NCBI GenBank assembly: GCA_009602725.1
Contig: WELB01000115.1
Span: 125,723 to 140,236 of the forward strand
Reading direction: 5' to 3'
Source: Spirogloea muscicola
Taxonomy: Eukaryota > Streptophyta > Zygnematophyceae > Spirogloeales > Spirogloeaceae
DNA length: 14,514 nucleotides
Part shown: positions 1 to 14,514 of the stretch, one piece after another
Position numbering within the stretch: the first letter of the stretch is position 1
Layout of the letters: each line of letters begins with the position of its first letter
The notes under the pieces: generated by a model
Told to the model about the DNA's origin: nothing
Seen by the model: the letters and a program-made list of their open reading frames with translations, nothing else
The model's database searches: none
Translations under genes and position numbers: made by a program

Positions 1-6343
<6,343 letters not shown>

Positions 6344-6420
6344 CTCTGACCCGAGGTAGACATTGCAGTTGTATCTATATCATGCTTTGATACAGAGATG
6401 ACATGCAGCTCTCTGAGAGA

Positions 6421-6448
6421 GCATATCAAAAGGAGCTCTTTGATATGC
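6421..6448 (+). repeat. Perfect inverted repeat (hairpin) in gene 1 3' flank
   Basis: GCATATCAAA (6421-6430) and TTTGATATGC (6439-6448) are exact reverse complements separated by an 8-base loop AGGAGCTC. Flanking bases extend the stem by several A-U and G-U pairs in RNA. It lies about 78 bases after the gene 1 stop, so it probably lies in the 3'UTR. Whether it affects 3' processing or stability is unknown. Confidence 0.75.
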
Positions 6449-6968
6449 TTTTTGTACGATGTAGCAACACTTGGCAGCGGCACTCCGTTGTGATGAGAGT
6501 CCTCTATAGTGTCCAAGAAGTGTGGTGTGGGGCTTGCTGACGAATCAAGTGATGCACACTACCTGCGGCTCTGTCAAACAGGGTTGCTTTATCTCCGCAA
6601 GCCTCTTTGACAATTGAGTGCGCTTTGTGTTGCCATCTTCCATCGGTTTAGAACTGAACAGATAGACCTTCAAGCACAACTGATGAGAGCATCCACAATG
6701 TACGAACCCAACCAATGGATTCGGGAACTGGTTATGTCGGAGCATCGAATCACATCTGGTTTTCTAGCCACCTCTTGACTTAGGTGGAATTGCTCGTGAA
6801 AATGAAGGGGCCTGTACCTGCTTGCCGAAAGGCCTCCTACTCTGGCTGCTCCCAACGTTGCTCCCCGTCGATCACGTTCAGCAGTCTCCGCCTCTTACCT
6901 CCTCCACTCGTAGAAAAATTTCAACAGATTTACGGTCTGTCGCTAGCAAACGAGTTTCGTGACGATCA

Positions 6969-6974
6969 TATAAA
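6969..6974 (+). promoter_or_regulatory. TATAAA candidate upstream of gene 2
   Basis: TATAAA within CATATAAAGC, about 870 bases before the first recognised exon of gene 2 and before the GC-rich segment. It is a short motif expected by chance at this frequency, with no transcript evidence; it is listed only as the best-looking TATA element in the spacer. Confidence 0.2.
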
Positions 6975-7112
6975 GCCGCAACACAGAATGAAAGTGCCGA
7001 TGATACAAGCCCATGACTTAGCATAAGCACAGTACTTCCTTTCCAGAGTCCTGGACTGGACATCCCTACCTCCGGAGGACCAGCATACCGCCGTCGTCTT
7101 GATCGGTCAAAG

Positions 7113-7160
7113 TTTAGGGTTAAGGGGTTTTAGGGTAGGGTTCAAGGTTCAAAGTTAGGG
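7113..7160 (+). repeat. Degenerate plant-telomere-type repeats (TTTAGGG)
   Basis: Two exact TTTAGGG units (7113-7119 and 7129-7135) with variants GGGTTAAGGGG, TAGGGTAGGG and GTTAGGGGG around them. TTTAGGG is the common plant telomere unit. Short runs like this occur as telo-box promoter elements bound by TRB-type proteins and also as interstitial telomere remnants. Position just upstream of gene 2 favours the promoter reading, but the sequence alone does not decide. Confidence 0.6.
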
Positions 7161-7698
7161 GGAGGAGGAGAGAGCTGCAGGCGGAGGTGCAGCCTGCGAG
7201 CCCGGCCCACGCTCCGCCCTCGATCCAACCCCCATCCCCGAGGCGCTCCTGACCGCCCGATGGGAGGAGCCACTGCCGTCCGATACTGCCGGTGCCCATC
7301 CACGTGGGCTTGGCAGCATCTGAGTCTGCGGGCGGGCGATGCCCCCCGATCCGCACGAGATACGGCAGCCGTCCGTGCGGGTCGCACGTGCGGCGGCGGG
7401 AAGGGGAGGCCGCCGGTAAGGGGCCCCCCCTGGCGGCGAGCATGGGGAGGCGTCTGAGAAGTAGATTGATTTGGTTGCGGCGAGGCGCTTGTCGAGAAGC
7501 TCGAGTCGGCACGCTCGAGGGAGGCGCTGCTCACAGCTCTGATCTGTCTGTGGGGAGGGAGGAGGAGGGGAGCCGGTCGGGCGAGGCGCCCAGGGGACAT
7601 TGCCCGGGCGCGCGGGGAGGGGGGGTGGGAGTCGGTGGGCCTACGAAATAGGAGAAAGCGCTCGCTCACTGCGGCTAGGGCCTACGGAATAGCGGTTC

Positions 7699-7765
7699 CC
7701 GCCGCCGCCGCCGCCGCCGCTGGAGCCGCCGCGGGNACCGCCGCCGCCGCCGCCGCCGCTGACGC
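7699..7765. repeat. Imperfect GCC trinucleotide repeats around an ambiguous base
   Basis: Two GCC-repeat blocks (about 7700-7723 and 7739-7759) interrupted by CTGGAGCCGCCGCGGG, an N and ACC. Similar GCC/GCG repeats encode the Arg/Ala start of the gene 1 signal peptide, so this may be part of the homologous exon. Repeats of this kind are prone to misassembly. Confidence 0.7.
7736..7736. other. Single undetermined base (N), possible assembly gap
   Basis: The only N in the window. It sits in GCC-repeat DNA, 102 bases before exon 2 of gene 2. It may mark an uncalled base or a gap of unknown length. Confidence 0.9.
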
Positions 7766-7837
7766 CGCCGCCGCCGGCGGCCGTAATGCCGTCCTTGCCG
7801 CCGCCCTTGACGGCGTCCTTGACGGCGGCGCGGGCAG

Positions 7838-8348
7838 TGCACGCTGGAGAACGTGCTGCTGTGCTCCACGGCCGGGGGCGAGGACATCCTCAACGAGGTG
7901 CTGTACACGGTGCAGCCGGCGTGCTGCGCCGCAATCGTCGCCAACGCCCGGCCCGACAAGTGCCGCTGCAATCCCTGGATCTCTCGGGAGGTGCGCCAGT
8001 ACCGCCCTGACGAGCCATGAGCATCGAGAGTACGCTTTGGGTAGAGCATGACAAGATATCCCTGCAGTTCACCACACCGCGAGAGCGCTGTGCGTAACGT
8101 ACATTCAGCAAGTGATTCTCCGAGTGTCTGCTATGTACTTTTGTGCGTTTCCGTCTTGCGTTGCTCCATGTTATGTGGCTGGCGAAAGAGCCGCTCACGG
8201 CCGCCTGCGCGCCCTCTGCGGGCGGCCGCGCCGTCGCAGATGGCCGCCGCCGAGGGCTTGCCGTTGGCCACCACGCTGGGCGCCATCGCCAGCTGCAACA
8301 TCCCCTTCCTCTCGCTTGGCATATACGGCACGCCGTCCTGCCCACCCC
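7838..8348 (+). CDS. Gene 2 exons 2-3: eight-cysteine (8CM / nsLTP-like) domain
   Basis: Exon 2 (7838-7990) is 51 codons and exon 3 (8240-8348) is 36 codons plus one base, exactly as in gene 1. All eight cysteines align without gaps (positions 1, 9, 29, 30, 42, 44, 70, 85), with CC and C-R-C motifs. Conserved blocks are [33 protein letters not shown]. The acceptor GGCAG|TGC, the donors GAG|GTGCGC and CCCC|GTCAGT, and phases 0/0/1 match gene 1. Keeping all cysteines while neighbouring residues vary indicates selection for the disulfide fold. Same functional caveat as gene 1. Confidence 0.78.
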
Positions 8349-11300
8349 GTCAGTGCCCTCTGTCTCCCTCTCCCCTCAGCTCATCTGACTTCCTTTTGCT
8401 CACACGGGGTACTAAGAGCGCCCTGCCTGCCTAGCCTGGTGGCTTACTATATAGTCATGAAAGACCCTCTGTATGCGCCTGACTGGCATTTGCAGCCGCT
8501 CCATCAATATCAGCACCTGCAGTCTTCCTTTTCCCGTCCTACACGAAGGCGCTTGCAGCTCTGCGCTTCCTCGCTTCCTGTGGCGACGCTTTCGCTTTGC
8601 CGGCGTGTGACTGGGACCTGCTGGGGCTCTGGCCGGCGTTCATTGCGGTGCAGCGTCGAACAGCACGACCCCGGAGGTCGCATCCACGCCCGGCCTCCGT
8701 GCGGAGCGCGACGCGCTGCTGCGCGTCAAGGCGGCGCTGGCGGACCCGCAGGGCAACCTCAGCGACTGGGTTGCCGGCGCGCCCACTCCATGCGGCTGGA
8801 CCGGCGTGACGTGTGGCGCAGCGGCGGGCCGGGCCGGCGCTGCCGTGGTCAAGCTGGACCTCATGGACATGAAGCTGGCCGGGGAGCTACCGGCAGCCGC
8901 CGGCCTCGGCGACCTCGGCGAGCTCGTGCGCCTCTACCTGTCGCGGAATGCTCTGACAGGGGCCATCCCCGGCGGCGAGCTCGCGCGGCTGCGCCGCCTC
9001 CAGGTCCTGCACCTCGACGGCAACACTTTCACGGGGCCGCTGCCCGACGAGCTGGGCGACTGCGAGAGCCTCCGGGTGCTCGACGTCAACTCCAACCCCC
9101 GTTTGACGGGCGCCGTGCCATCGTCGCTCGGCCGCCTCAAGCGCCTCTACTTTCTCTACCTCTCCCACAGTGGACTGCGCGGGCCGCTGCCACCGGAGCT
9201 CGGCAATGCCACAGCGCTCACGACCCTTGACGTCGAGCTTCTGCCGCCCGGCCTCACGGGGCCCATCCCAGCAGAGCTCGGCCAGCTCAGCCGCCTGCGC
9301 ACCCTGCGCCTGCGCTACAACTCGCTCACAGGGCCTATCCCGGCAACTCTCGCCAATTGCAGCGAGCTCGTCTCGCTTGCGCTCGCCGGCAACCGGCTTA
9401 CGGGTGCCGTCCCGCCAGAGCTTGGCCGCTTGCAGAAGCTGGGCTACTTGCACCTGTCCGACAACCCGCTCACCGGCACGCTCCCCGACGAGCTTGGCAA
9501 TCTCACGTCGCTGTCCTGGCTCGCCATTGCCCGCACCAACATCTCCGGCCACATCCCGGTCAGCCTCAGCCAAATGCCTCTGCTCCACAATCTCATTGTG
9601 GCAGGCAACCAGCTGTCAGGTGGCATCCCAGCGGAGCTCGGCCGCTGCAAGTCTCTTGAGAGCATCCACGCCCAAGACAATCGGTAAGGCTCACTTGACT
9701 GCTCGGCTCAAGCCATCCTGCCCTGGATTTAGCTTGATTGTGGCTGGCGTCCCTCTGCGGCCGACTCAATGCACGAGCATGTGTGACGCAGGCTGGACGG
9801 GACGCTGCCCAAGGAGCTCGGTGATGTACGGACGCTTCTGACAATCGAGCTGCGTGGCAACATGCTGACGGGCACGATTCCGCCGGAGATAGCACGGGCT
9901 TCCAAGCTGCATATACTCTCCCTCTCTGGCAACCAGATGAGTGGCGGCATCCCGCCCGAGTTGGGGCGGCTTGCCAACCTAACACGACTGCACCTCGCTG
10001 GTAACCGCCTCAGCGGTGTCATCCCCCCCAGCCTCGGAAACTGCTCCAACCTCTTCCAACTCAATGTCAGCAGCAACGGGTGAGCGACCAATGTTGCTGC
10101 TGCCACTAGGATCACTGGCAGTGGTGCAGATAAAACTAGCGCCGTCAAGAGTTGCTGCAGCCAAAACAAGTCGAGCAAGGTGGGCCCCAATCTGCTGCCG
10201 GACATTGTTGTTCTGACTAGCATATGGCGTGGTGGCTCTGGTGGAGCGAGCAGTCTCACGGGGCCCATCCCGCAGGAGCTCAGCGGCATCCGGGCCAGCC
10301 CGGTGACAGAGGAGTTCTACATCCCGGGCTTCGACCAGCCGCTGGTCACCAAGCTGCAGTACATTGATATCAGCAACAACCGGCTGACTGGGCCGCTGCC
10401 GTCGAGCCTCGGGCGCCTGGCAGGCATGCAGGCCTTCTACTTTGGTGGCAACTGGCTTCAAGGTGGCATCCCGTCGTCCTTCGTCAACTGCTCCCGGCTG
10501 CAGCAGCTGGACCTCTCTAGCAACAGCTTCAGCGGGCCCCTGTGGCCAGGCCTCGGCATGCTCAGCAACCTCACGGCCGTCGTCCTGTCGGGCAACCGCT
10601 TCAATGGCAGCATACCAAGGCAACTGCGATACATGCAAGGCTTGCAGATCCTGGACCTGGCATACAACCGCTTCTCAGGCAGCATACCTCCGGAGTTTGG
10701 CGAGCTGACAAGTGTGACGGACTTCACACTGGCAGGCAATGGCCTCCAGGGCCACATCCCGCCAGAGCTCCGGCTCATGAGCAGCTTACAGAGCCTTGAC
10801 CTGAGCAGCAACGAGGTGTGCCAAAGACGTTCGCCAAGTCCGGCTGTCAGAGACCTCGTTGGTCTTTGAGTGACGTCCATTTAGGGTATCTGGGCTTCAG
10901 TCCTGCATCACAATCGATCTCAGCTGCGGACTAGAGTCAGAGAATATGCATCACAGACAATTATTTCCTAATGCCAGAATGCCTGCTCCTGATTTGCACA
11001 GCTGACCAGCACCATCCCTCAGGAGCTTGCTGATGTACACGTCCAGAACATGAATCTCAGCCACAACATGCTCAGCGGCAGCCTGCCAGACAGCCTGGGC
11101 AAGCAGCAGGTCCTCCAGTCCCTGGACGTGTCCTATAACAACCTCTCCGGAACGGTGCCGGCGTCGTACTCATCACTCCCCATGCTGCGCTTCTTCAATG
11201 CCTCCTACAATGATCTGAGTGGGGCCTTGCCCAACTCAGGCTCGGCCGCGCTGCTGAATCCTGACGCCTACATAGGCAATGCCAATTTATGTGACATTGA

Positions 11301-13223
11301 TGCGACCTGCGCATTGTCACCGTCAGGCAACAGCGAGCATCACCTAGGGCTTATTATTGGGTTAACAGTGGGCGGTGCTGCGGCAGTCATTGGTGGCCTC
11401 CTCGTCTTTTGCTGGATTGCTCTCCGGCCTAGGAATGGCAAGCAAACGATCTTGTCCTATCAGTTGGCAACGATTGAGGCAGAGAATCAGAAGAAGCCTG
11501 GCTTTTCCAGCGAGAGTGGGCATTTGATGGTCTATCACAAGTCAGAGAGCAGCTTCACACTCCAAGACATCCTTGAGGCTACCAACAACTTTGACAGGAA
11601 GCACGCCGTTGGCGTCGGCGGTTTCGGCACTGTCTACAAGTACAGCCGGCCACAGCCCTAGGCCTTGCCTATACGGGAAAACTAATCAGAATGCTAGACT
11701 TTAGCCGTAGTCCTCTGTTCCTGGTCAGCTTGACATGTAACCTGTATAAGGGGCTCATGCGGAAGAACATTTACCAAAGGATGGTACCCGCTGCTCATTA
11801 GTGACATGATGGCTGCTGTCTGATGCAGGGCGGTTTTGAAGGACGGAACGGAACTGGCAGTGAAGAAGATGGCTTGCACCAGCCTGCAAGGAGAGAAGGA
11901 GTTCTTAGCCGAGGTTGCAACTTTGGGGCGCATCAAGCATCGCCACCTGGCCAGCCTGCGAGGCGCATACGCTGGGGCTGTGGGAGCTCGGGAGTGGCTG
12001 CTCATATACAATTTCGTAAGGGGCGGCAACCTGGAGAGTTACTTGAGAGATAGTAGTAGCTCTGTCACCTCACATGCGGGCAGCTCTGAAGCAGCCAGTC
12101 TTGAAAGGGGCCACACTGGTCCTCCGCATACTGTTGCAGAGTCTGGAGCTGAGAATGTCTGCATGGCAGACAGCGGAGATGTGAGGATAAAATCTTCAGT
12201 GAGTGGCTTGGACCCCAACGAGCAGGAACGGCGGCAAAGGTTCCGCACTGACTGGCCCACAAGGAAGAGGATTGCACTCGAGGCGGCTCATGGACTTGCC
12301 TATTTGCACCATGGCTGCAGGCCATCAATCATACACCGTGATGTGAAGCCGTCCAACATTCTCCTGGATCTGCAGCTTTCAGCTCAGGTGTCCGATTTTG
12401 GATTGGCCAAGATAGTCAATCCTGGTGATACCCATGTCTCGACTGCAGTTGCCGGTCAGCGCTCATTTTCCTCAACAGCATTCAGCCCACAAATCAGCAA
12501 TCCTTCAACCCCTTCTTAGATTGCTGACCACAAACGAGGATCCTTCTTATATTGCTGTCCAGGCGACAACCACAGGGAGACAGCTATAGTCCCTGATTTC
12601 ACATGAACTCTGTCTTACTTGCTGTCTCATTGCTTTCGACCTCTAGCTGAATGTGCCTCTTGTCTTAAACAGGAACTGTGGGCTATTTGGCTCCCGAATA
12701 TGCATACCTCTCCAGAGTCAGCGAGAAGAGCGACGTCTACAGCTATGGGGTGGTGCTGCTGCAGCTCATAACGGGGCGACGTCCTACCGATTCCGCCTTT
12801 CAGGACTACGAGGGTGGCATTGTAGGTCACACTGCCGCTGCACTTCAAGCAGGCCACACAATACAGCAGATTGCTGCGCCTCAATTAATAATCCCCGAAG
12901 AATCTGCTGAGCAGACCTGGCAAGAAATCTTGGCGGCCTTGAAGGTGGGCCTCATCTGCACTGCCCGAGAACCGAGTGCGCGGCCCACCATGGCTGAGGT
13001 GATTCATCTACTAGACAGCCACCCATTATCAGGCATTTCAGGATTGAGTACTGACTGGCAGCTGAACAGCAGCGTCACCTCAAAGTCAGAAACTCAATCC
13101 TTTAGTAGTCTAACCTCAATGTCCAGTAGCTCATATAGCATTCCAAGTGCACACTCTCTACCTCAGTCTTCTGGAGGGATGTCCTCTGACATTGCTCCGG
13201 ACAGTGCTCATCATAGCATGTAA
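7838..13223 (+). CDS. Gene 2: 8-cysteine (LTP-like) LRR receptor-like kinase, 5' exon not found
   Basis: Tandem paralogue of gene 1 with the same domain order. Model exons: 7838-7990, 8240-8348, 8654-9683, 9792-10079, 10254-10815, 11002-11639, 11829-12454, 12673-13223 (TAA). Phases after exon 2 onward are 0,1,2,2,0,2,1. The joined frame stays open for 1318 residues counted from the first Cys. Domains: 8-Cys domain 1-87, LRRNT (ERDALLRVK, then PCGWTGVTC), about 25 LRRs, TM about 829-855, kinase. Kinase motifs: GVGGFGTV about 918, AVKK Lys 939, HRDVKPSN about 1096, DFG about 1116, YLAPEY; then a Ser-rich tail. Every required residue of an RD kinase is present. The signal-peptide exon expected upstream was not found and probably lies in or near the N-containing GCC repeats. 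Confidence 0.88.
8654..9683 (+). CDS. Gene 2 exon 4: linker, LRR N-cap and first about 11 LRRs
   Basis: Acceptor GGTGCAG|CG gives a clean phase-1 join with exon 3 and a Ser/Thr/Pro linker ([13 protein letters not shown]) before [10 protein letters not shown] and the CGWTGVTC cap. LRRs of plant type follow. Ends AATCG|GTAAGG in phase 2. Very high G+C at third codon positions compared with the 3' exons of the same gene. Confidence 0.9.
9792..10815 (+). CDS. Gene 2 exons 5-6: LRRs and short island
   Basis: Exon 5 (9792-10079) has 288 nt, identical in length to gene 1; exon 6 (10254-10815) has 562 nt against 559. The phase-2 intron between them is 174 bp. The lengthened repeat (about 19 extra residues, [15 protein letters not shown] region) sits at the same place as in gene 1, and the [10 protein letters not shown] repeat is also shared. 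Ends GAG|GTGTGC, phase 0. Confidence 0.88.
11002..11639 (+). CDS. Gene 2 exon 7: last LRRs, transmembrane helix, P-loop
   Basis: Starts [11 protein letters not shown], continues through final LRRs and a Cys-pair cap (LCDIDATC), then a Gly/Ala/Ile/Leu-rich membrane helix beginning LGLIIG (bases about 11344-11424) and a basic stop-transfer LRPRNGK. Ends in kinase subdomain I (GVGGFGTVY) with AA|GTACAG, phase 2. The next exon completes VYKAVLKDGT. Confidence 0.88.
11829..13223 (+). CDS. Gene 2 exons 8-9: RD kinase core with insert and Ser-rich tail
   Basis: Exon 8 (11829-12454) carries [16 protein letters not shown], a Ser/Gly/Glu-rich insert of about 69 residues after [31 protein letters not shown] and SDFGLAK; donor GCCG|GTCAGC, phase 1. 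Exon 9 (12673-13223) resumes [38 protein letters not shown] and RPTMAE. A roughly 70-residue Ser-rich tail contains DWQL and ends at TAA 13221-13223. The insert sequence differs strongly from gene 1 while its position is the same. Confidence 0.92.
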
Positions 13224-13740
13224 TGAATATGATCAAATTAGTCAACTCTAGTCATCAATCAATAGTAACTGAATTAGTCAGATTTGACAAGGTTCTTGTC
13301 TGATGCATGATGACAAAGTTCGTGTACAACAAAGCGTGTGGAAGTCTTTGGGTAGGAGGTGATGCCTCGCCATTTAGCTACATCGAGTGCTAAATATGTG
13401 GTGAAGACAAAGTCTTCATAGCACACTCTGTTCTCCCTGGAAAAGTCACAGCTGTCCATCATGGTGGTGCGCATTCAACTTCTGCATGTGTCATACTTGT
13501 TGAATATTGTAATATGTTGAATCGGCTGGTCGGGGTGGGTGACCATCCCGCCCGTCTCATTGGGCCCTTAGAGTCTCCCCTGGATAAGGGAGGCCTCGGG
13601 CACCGGTCGGTACACTTTACATCTGAGGCCACGCGGCCACGCGCCCGTGCGCCCTAGCCATGGCTGCCACCCACCTTGGGTGAGGGCGGAGCCTGTGCTG
13701 TCTGACTGTCTGTCTGAGATCTGAATCTGTTTGCCGTCAT
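13224..13740. other. Gene 2 3' flank, no gene seen
   Basis: The A+T-richer first part (13224-13520) includes repeated AATTAGTCA-like words (around 13237 and 13273) and a duplicated TGTTGAAT word around an AT-rich core near 13498-13521; it is probably 3'UTR and downstream sequence. From about 13525 composition changes abruptly to G+C rich with runs such as GGGGTGGGTGACC, suggesting a junction with unrelated, possibly transposon-derived DNA. No tRNA or rRNA could be recognised. Confidence 0.5.
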
Positions 13741-13742
13741 GA

Positions 13743-14018
13743 GCACATCTGCATCTGAGCCACTGCGACGAAGTCGCTCTGCTGGGCCGCCGCCTCAACG
13801 AGGGCGATCTGCTGGACCTGGAGGACGTCCAAAGGAGGAGCACGACTGGAGGAATGCAGACTCTGAAAACGCTGTGTACAACACACAGGACAGGTACAGG
13901 AGCAGGTACAAGAGCACGCAGCCCAGGAAAACTTTCAATACTTGCCCTTAACATCAGATACATCGCGAGTCCAATACCTACCACCCATCGGCCCCTTCTG
14001 CACTCACTGAAGCCATGA
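13743..14018 (+). pseudogene. Possible non-LTR retrotransposon (LINE) endonuclease N-terminal remnant
   Basis: An open frame from just after a TGA (13740-13742) to TGA 14016-14018, without an early ATG. It reads LLGRRLNEGDLLDLEDVQRR in its first third, then Thr/Gly/Arg-rich sequence, then KLSILALNIR followed about 13 residues later by RPLLHSLKP and a stop. LINE apurinic-type endonucleases commonly begin with a strand of the form L-x-I-x-x-x-N-(V/I)-R and then R-x-x-L-L-x-x-L-K, which this matches loosely. No downstream catalytic motifs or reverse transcriptase are visible, so at most a 5' fragment. A 70-codon ATG frame (13739-13951) overlaps in another frame. Weak call. Confidence 0.22.
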
Positions 14019-14514
14019 GTGGATGCGGGGACTGGGGAGGGGGTTTCGTAGATTATAGGTTTGTGGCAAGCTGCTTCGTGTGGTTGTGAGATGCGTCCTT
14101 CGGACTGGCAGATTTATGACATAGTAGAGTTGAACAAAGGAGGTGGCAGTGGGGGAGGTGGGGGGGGGGAAGGGGAAACAGTATTCAGCCGCCTTATGTT
14201 TGCCACGCAGCAGCGTTGCAATGAGTACGTCACTACTGATCCAATCAGATTTTATGCGATAAGCAGAAACTAATCGGCGGTGTTAGTCACCTTGACAACA
14301 CGGTCCAAGGAGTCTTCGGTCCTCGCAATCAGTTCAACATGACGTGGATCGAGTCATCCTTAGCGTCAACAACAAACATGCATTACTCTTCAGTCATTAC
14401 AGATCAGGCCGCATCGATTCTTCGAGTTTGTAGATGTGTTGCTTAACTTGCGAAGTCTGAGTACACTCCGTTTCTTCCACTAGACACTTGCCTCCCCCCT
14501 CCCCCCCCCCCCCT
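14019..14514. other. Right-end non-coding region with G-run and terminal C-run
   Basis: No supported gene. Contains a G-rich stretch at about 14141-14176 and ends in a C-rich stretch from about 14490, including a run of more than ten C. A small minus-strand frame (about 14353-14270) was considered and rejected. Otherwise nothing recognised. Confidence 0.5.

Larger units (their letters stand above)
6344..7690. other. Intergenic spacer: gene 1 3' flank and gene 2 5' flank
   Basis: No convincing coding region on either strand; the open frames present are short, unconserved or low-complexity. The left part (6344-about 6800) should hold the 3'UTR and polyadenylation region of gene 1, including a hairpin at 6421-6448. 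The middle is of moderate GC with a TATA-like site at 6969. From about 7140 the DNA becomes strongly G+C rich and is probably 5'UTR or leading intron of gene 2. I looked here for a homologue of the gene 1 signal-peptide exon and did not find one. Confidence 0.6.

Noticed and set aside
7142-7669. Long Arg/Pro/Ala-rich minus-strand frames in the spacer
   Set aside because: Composition artefact of G+C-rich DNA; no motif or paralogous support.
7786-8010. ATG frame starting MPSLPPPLTASLTAARA just before gene 2 exon 2, considered as its signal peptide
   Set aside because: It ends near an A-R-A motif but is out of frame with the Cys exon, is too Pro-rich for a signal core, and gene 1 has an intron at that exact Cys.
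7635-8051. 138-codon frame through GCC repeats and the N
   Set aside because: Starts at a non-ATG codon, Ala-rich from trinucleotide repeats, and reads the conserved 8CM exon in the wrong frame.
8112-9230. 372-codon + strand frame over gene 2 exons 3-4
   Set aside because: Shadow of the LRR frame in G+C-rich DNA; Arg/Ala/Pro-rich with no domain.
8887-9588. 233-codon minus-strand frame opposite gene 2 exon 4
   Set aside because: Antisense shadow of the LRR repeats; G+C-rich DNA suppresses stops.
13739-13951. 70-codon ATG frame with RSRSAGPP / RGRSAGPGGRP
   Set aside because: Low-complexity Arg/Gly/Pro composition, no recognised domain, overlaps another open frame; left as unsupported.
14061-14273. 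70-codon + strand frame with a poly-Gly stretch
   Set aside because: No ATG at its start, Gly run comes from the G-tract, no conserved motif.
14270-14353. Minus-strand frame reading HVELIARTEDSLDRVVKV before a stop
   Set aside because: Looks protein-like but is only about 27 codons, bounded upstream by a stop with no AG acceptor in between; insufficient for a gene call.

Overview
The window is nuclear DNA from a streptophyte (a land plant or a charophyte-grade alga). The evidence is two multi-exon genes with GT-AG introns encoding leucine-rich-repeat receptor-like kinases (LRR-RLKs) with RD-type kinase domains, plus plant-type TTTAGGG telomere-like motifs. I cannot name the species. Both genes lie on the + strand as a head-to-tail tandem pair with the same exon plan. 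No prokaryotic, CRISPR, rRNA or tRNA features were seen.

Gene 1 (about 1-6343) starts at the left edge. A signal-peptide exon (3-83; bases 1-2 look like the TG of an ATG cut by the window) is followed by a 954-bp intron holding an uninterrupted (CT)174 microsatellite. Two short exons (1038-1190, 1492-1600) encode an eight-cysteine domain with the plant 8CM / lipid-transfer-protein pattern. An LRR N-cap, about 25 LRRs, one transmembrane helix, a kinase and a Ser-rich tail follow over six more exons. My joined model has 1346 residues.

The spacer (6344-about 7690) holds a 3' hairpin, a weak TATA candidate, degenerate telomere repeats and a GC-rich segment. Gene 2 (7838-13223, 5' end incomplete) repeats the architecture: exons 2, 3 and 5 have exactly the same lengths as in gene 1, and every intron phase that can be read with confidence matches. 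A lone N at 7736, inside GCC repeats, lies close to where the missing signal-peptide exon should be.

The most notable result is the domain order: signal peptide, 8-cysteine lipid-transfer-like domain, LRRNT, LRRs with a short island (EMS1-like in appearance), TM, then a kinase with a 62-69-residue insert. I know of no described receptor kinase class with a lipid-transfer-type domain ahead of the LRRs. The likely reading is a plasma-membrane receptor carrying its own extracellular 8CM module, possibly for a lipid or hydrophobic ligand or as a tethered ligand-like module; this role is inference.

The right end (13224-14514) has no convincing gene. It contains gene 2's 3' region, a GC-rich segment with a possible LINE endonuclease N-terminal remnant (13743-14018), a G-rich run and a terminal C-run.
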